From: Scatosoma sp045124465
Lineage (GTDB): Bacteria > Bacillota > Clostridia > Christensenellales > Borkfalkiaceae
Assembly: GCA_045124465.1 (NCBI GenBank)
Contig: JBGVLV010000017.1
Coordinates: forward strand, 1-55,260
DNA: 55,260 bases
Direction of reading: 5' to 3'
Shown here: one piece after another, positions 52,269 to 55,260 of the stretch
How the letters are laid out: each line of letters starts with the position of its first letter
Numbering within the stretch: the first letter of the stretch is position 1
Translations under genes and position numbers: made by a program
Notes under the pieces: model-generated
What the model was told of the DNA's origin: nothing
Databases searched by the model: none
Seen by the model: the letters and a program-made list of their open reading frames with translations, nothing else

Positions 52269-52337
52269 TACCCCGAAATTGTTAAGGTATAGCGACTCAA
52301 TTTTATGTAAATAATAAGTGCTTTTTTCAAAATAAAA

Positions 52338-52389
52338 TGTCAAGTAAAACTGAAAAATACTTGACAAATTATGAATAAGAGCATATAAT
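52338..52389 (+). promoter_or_regulatory. abiE promoter with palindromic operator
   Basis: TTGACA (52361-52366), 17-nt spacer, TATAAT (52384-52389): perfect consensus. TGTCAAGTA (52338-52346) and TACTTGACA (52358-52366) form a 9-bp inverted repeat that covers the -35. AbiEi antitoxins are known to repress their own promoters through inverted repeats. Confidence 0.8.
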
Positions 52390-52425
52390 AATGGTGAAAA
52401 ATAATATTAAAAGGAGGGCTTAAAC

Positions 52426-53133
52426 ATGAAAAGTAGTGCTGTTATAAAAACTGCATTGTCGAGCTATAAGGAAAATGAATTGATACATGCGAGCAAACTA
52501 TATCGAAAAGAACTTGTCAATCAAATCAGTGAAGCGGCATTTTATAAGACGTTAGAAAGAATGTGTAAGTCCGGCGAACTTATAAAAATCGCAAAAGGAA
52601 CTTATCACTTGCCTAAAGTTAGCAAGTATGGAATTGTTCCACCTTCTGAAAAGGAAATCGTTTCGGCGTTTACAAAGAACGGAACAGGCACAGTTGTTGG
52701 ATATGCGCTTTACAATTCTTTAAACTTAACGACGCAAATAGCAAAATCTATTGAAGTTATGTCCTCTGCGCTGGAAAGTTTTACTAAAACGATTCGAAAT
52801 ATAACGGTGCATCAAGTGCAAATTGATTATTCTAAAAGTATTGAGAATATGATTCATGCTTTAGAGGTGTTGCAAAATTATTACACTATACAAGACATGA
52901 ATTACTCTGCTTTTATAGCATTTACCAAAGAACTAGCAGATGCATATAATGAAGAAACGTTTAGAAAAGTTATTTCAACAATCAGCTATAAAAAATCAAC
53001 GATTGCTTTCTTGCAAGAAATTTTGAATTTCTATGGTAAAGAAAACAACTTAAATATGTATTTATCAAACCTGTCGGAATATAAATATCCAAAAATGGAG
53101 GAGTTGTATGAAACTGCACGAGTATCAATATGA
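52426..53133 (+). CDS. AbiEi-type antitoxin/repressor
   Basis: 235 residues. The N-terminal winged helix-turn-helix (E-A-A-F-Y-K-T-L-E-R-M, C-K-S-G-E-L-I-K-I-A-K-G-T-Y-H) fits the AbiEi antitoxin and DUF6088 groups. The rest is helical with the common G-T-V-V-G-Y-A-L-Y-N core. In type IV abortive-infection systems it represses the operon and counters the AbiEii nucleotidyltransferase. AAGGAGGG precedes the ATG; the toxin gene overlaps its end by 26 bases. Confidence 0.85.
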   Translation: MKSSAVIKTALSSYKENELIHASKLYRKELVNQISEAAFYKTLERMCKSGELIKIAKGTYHLPKVSKYGIVPPSEKEIVSAFTKNGTGTVVGYALYNSLNLTTQIAKSIEVMSSALESFTKTIRNITVHQVQIDYSKSIENMIHALEVLQNYYTIQDMNYSAFIAFTKELADAYNEETFRKVISTISYKKSTIAFLQEILNFYGKENNLNMYLSNLSEYKYPKMEELYETARVSI

Positions 53134-54040
53134 ATTTAAGGATTTAATATCGATTGTTGCGAGCAAATTGCATATTCCTGAGTCGGCGGTTGAGCGTGAT
53201 TATTATATAGTCTTATTATTGAAGAATCTTGAAAATAGCGAGTATGCGGATAAATGCGTGTTCAAAGGAGGAACGTCACTTAGTAAATGTTATCCCGGTT
53301 CGATAGAAAGATTTTCCGAGGATATAGACTTAACGTTCTTAGGAATGGAATTATCGGACAAGGCTTGCGATAAAAGTATCAAGCAAATCGAAGCAATTAT
53401 GACTACGGGCGCACAAACTGATAAGATAACGGCGGAGCGCTCAAATAGAAGTAAGAGTATGTACGTTTGGTTCGCAAACGAGGATAATAAAATCAAACTA
53501 GAAATTGGAAGTAGTGTTCGTCCAGATCCATATTCTAAGAAAACTTTTAAATCATATATTCATGAATTCTTGGAGGAGCAGGGAGCAGAAGACGATATTC
53601 AAAAGTTTGAGCTTGCTTCGGTTACGTTAAACGTTCTTCATATTGAGCGTACTTTTATCGATAAAATAATGTCTGTAAAACGCCACGCAATCTGCGAAAG
53701 TTTGGATAAAAAAGTTCGTCATATTTACGACGTGACAAGACTTTTTACATTACCAGAGATACAGGATTTCTTGCGTGATAAAACCGAACTCAAGAGATTG
53801 ATACGGATAACGAAAGAAACCGATAGTTATTATCTCGAAAAGAGAGGAATTACGAAGAAGTACAATCCAAATGAGGCGTATGATTTTGATTCTTGGAAAC
53901 AGTACTTGACACCACAGATTCGTTTGCGTTATGAAACGTTGCACAAAGATTTGCTTTATACGGATGAGCAACAAAAATTTGATGACGCGCTACATGCATT
54001 TTCTGATATAAGCAAAATTTTTGCTGAAATATGCGAGTGA
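53108..54040 (+). CDS. AbiEii-type nucleotidyltransferase toxin
   Basis: 310 residues. The nucleotidyltransferase core is clear: F-K-G-G-T-S-L-S-K, then R-F-S-E-D-I-D-L-T-F (the D-x-D metal site), followed by the family pattern L-E-R-T-F-I-D-K-type (here I-E-R-T-F-I-D-K-I-M) and D-V-T-R-L. AbiEii/MenT-like toxins transfer nucleotides to RNA targets such as tRNA and cause growth arrest during phage attack or element loss. Overlap with the antitoxin gene ensures coupled synthesis. It probably stabilises or defends the mobile element. Confidence 0.9.
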   Translation: MKLHEYQYEFKDLISIVASKLHIPESAVERDYYIVLLLKNLENSEYADKCVFKGGTSLSKCYPGSIERFSEDIDLTFLGMELSDKACDKSIKQIEAIMTTGAQTDKITAERSNRSKSMYVWFANEDNKIKLEIGSSVRPDPYSKKTFKSYIHEFLEEQGAEDDIQKFELASVTLNVLHIERTFIDKIMSVKRHAICESLDKKVRHIYDVTRLFTLPEIQDFLRDKTELKRLIRITKETDSYYLEKRGITKKYNPNEAYDFDSWKQYLTPQIRLRYETLHKDLLYTDEQQKFDDALHAFSDISKIFAEICE

Positions 54041-54055
54041 TTTTAATAGAAAAAT

Positions 54056-54086
54056 AAAAACGGAGGTTCAGCGAATCTCCGTTTTT
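54056..54086 (+). terminator. Terminator of the abiE operon
   Basis: AAAAACGGAG and CTCCGTTTTT form a 10-bp stem with an 11-nt loop. Confidence 0.85.
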
Positions 54087-54109
54087 GTATTGGGTAAAAA
54101 CTTGGATTT

Positions 54110-54466
54110 ATGGGTTCTAAACAAAAAATAAAGCGAAAAGGAGGGAAGATTATAGGAAACAGAACAAGACAATTTGCCTACAATTTTAGGGCAAGCGAGC
54201 AAGAGAAAAATTTAATAGACAAAGCAATAACAAAGAGTGGGCTTACCATGACGGCGTTTGTAATTCGTGTGATAACCGAAAAACCGATTACTGTGATAGA
54301 AAATGGAAACGAGATTTTAGCCGAATTAAAACGTCAAGGGAACAATCTCAACCAAGCGGTTAGAGGTATCTATAACGGCTTGGCGACGGCAGAAGAAATA
54401 CAAAGTTGTATCGCCGAATTAAAGAAGTTATACGCGAAAATATCTATTGCAATCGGAGGTGGGTAA
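54110..54466 (+). CDS. mobC: MobC-type mobilization accessory protein
   Basis: 118 residues from the ATG at 54110. The core N-R-T-R-Q-F-A-Y-N-F-R-A-S-E-Q-E-K-N-L-I, M-T-A-F-V-I-R-V and G-N-N-L-N-Q-A-V-R-G-I is the MobC pattern: a ribbon-helix-helix-like relaxosome protein that helps the relaxase at oriT. The start is unclear. The only ATG has no good Shine-Dalgarno, whereas AAAGGAGGG (54137-54145) sits seven bases before ATA (54152), exactly where family members begin (G-N-R-T-R). A non-canonical ATA start would give 104 residues. The relaxase gene overlaps its stop (TAATG). Confidence 0.85.
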   Translation: MGSKQKIKRKGGKIIGNRTRQFAYNFRASEQEKNLIDKAITKSGLTMTAFVIRVITEKPITVIENGNEILAELKRQGNNLNQAVRGIYNGLATAEEIQSCIAELKKLYAKISIAIGGG

Positions 54467-55260
54467 TGCCGCTTTTTAAGTGTAGCGCAAGCAAAGCGAA
54501 GCCGAAAAACGGTATCACGTATATCACCGACGAGAAGAAAGCAAAGATAGTGTCGGTGAGAAATCTTTTTGAAGACGAGGATTACGCCAAGCAGTTTGAA
54601 GAAATGGCAAGTCGGTTTGGCAAGGGGGATAAGTTTGACGAAAGGAAATATTATCATTGTAAATTATCGTGCGCGCGCAAAGATAACGTTTCGCCCGAAA
54701 GGGCGCACGCCTACGCGGAAGAACTTACGGCTAAATTATTCAAAGACTACGAGTGTGTGATTGCTACGCATACGGACACGCAAACGGTACATAGCCATAT
54801 CATTATAAATGCGGTAGACCCGATAACGGGGAAGAAACTACAATTCAGTAAGCAAGATTACGTGAATATGAAAGACGAGGCGAATAGGCTTGGCAAGAAG
54901 TACGGATTTAGCGAAACGGATTTTAGAAAGCGTGGTAAAAACAGCAGAACGGCAGTCGAGAAAAAGATTATGCTCAAAGGTGGTATTAGTTGGAAAGAAG
55001 AACTTAGAGAAGTAATTGCGGAAGCAACGAAAAACACAAGAACGCTGGACAAGTTCAAGGAATATCTTGAAAAGTGTTACGGCGTAAAAATCACGAGGGA
55101 CGGTAAGGATTTTTCTTATCTGCATCCCGAAAAACAAAAACCCATCCGAGGGGAAAAACTCGGAACAAATTATAAAAAAATGGAGGTATTAAAACAAATT
55201 GTTGAACAAAATAACGGGCGAGCGTCCTCAGCCCGTAATCGAGGACGAACCGGTGGATTT
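54466..55260 (+). CDS. MobP-type relaxase/mobilization nuclease, N-terminal 265 residues, runs off the right edge
   Basis: The frame is open from ATG 54466 (GGAGGTG three bases upstream of its TAATG junction with mobC) to the window end. The relaxase motif III is visible: T-H-T-D-T-Q-T-V-H-S-H-I-I-I-N-A-V. The N-terminal I-T-Y-I-T-D-E-K-K block and C-K-L-S-C lie where the nicking region is expected. After about residue 170 the protein is helical and basic. It nicks oriT and pilots the strand in conjugative transfer. It is a different relaxase family from the one at 1-406, so the two flanks are separate elements. Confidence 0.88.
   Translation, partial: MPLFKCSASKAKPKNGITYITDEKKAKIVSVRNLFEDEDYAKQFEEMASRFGKGDKFDERKYYHCKLSCARKDNVSPERAHAYAEELTAKLFKDYECVIATHTDTQTVHSHIIINAVDPITGKKLQFSKQDYVNMKDEANRLGKKYGFSETDFRKRGKNSRTAVEKKIMLKGGISWKEELREVIAEATKNTRTLDKFKEYLEKCYGVKITRDGKDFSYLHPEKQKPIRGEKLGTNYKKMEVLKQIVEQNNGRASSARNRGRTGGF

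Overview
The window looks like a chromosomal segment of a spore-forming member of the Firmicutes (Clostridia), probably an uncultured gut lineage. The conserved block yqfC-yqfD-phoH-yqfF/pgpH-ybeY-era-yqzL-recO, the sporulation genes (yqfC, yqfD, a DUF3794/LysM coat-type protein), veg next to ispE, and pyruvate phosphate dikinase all point there. Promoters are classical sigma-A type (often GTGGTATAAT) and most genes lie on the plus strand. The central 6-48 kb is visibly GC-richer, with strong GC-rich terminators. The two ends are AT-richer and carry mobile-element genes. No complete tRNA, no rRNA and no CRISPR array is visible.

Left flank (1-5530): the right-hand part of an integrated mobilizable element. 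It has the start of a MobV-type relaxase (minus strand), an HTH protein, a lipoprotein with InlB-type and BspA-type repeats behind a structured leader, and an AAA/DUF4143 ATPase. It ends at a 23-bp block that matches the 3' end of a tRNA-Leu gene, followed at once by a strong terminator. I read this as the attachment-site scar of integration into tRNA-Leu.

Core (5990-48330): a short orphan glycyl radical enzyme with its radical-SAM activase; a PadR/DUF1700/DUF4097 operon on the minus strand; two tandem RimK-like ATP-grasp ligases; uvrB-uvrA; veg, DUF3794/LysM and ispE; a heterodimeric ABC exporter pair; a ClC chloride channel (minus); the yqfC-to-recO block; a winged-helix/AT-hook/Mrr-type nuclease; clpB; a YhaO/YhaN (SbcDC-like) nuclease-ATPase pair; a second heterodimeric ABC exporter pair; and ppdK.

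Right flank (48.4 kb to the end): a second, different mobile element. It encodes an IstA-N-terminus-like HTH protein and a cluster of TTGGCG repeats. Next is an 851-residue protein that I interpret as a double-psi beta-barrel (RdRP/YonO-like) RNA polymerase with a D-x-D-x-D motif. A highly structured candidate oriT follows, then an AbiEi/AbiEii toxin-antitoxin pair with a palindromic operator, MobC, and the N-terminal part of a MobP-type relaxase that runs off the window. The polymerase with its repeat array and HTH partner is the strongest candidate for an undescribed system. The Mrr/AT-hook protein and the C-W-E glycyl radical enzyme come next.
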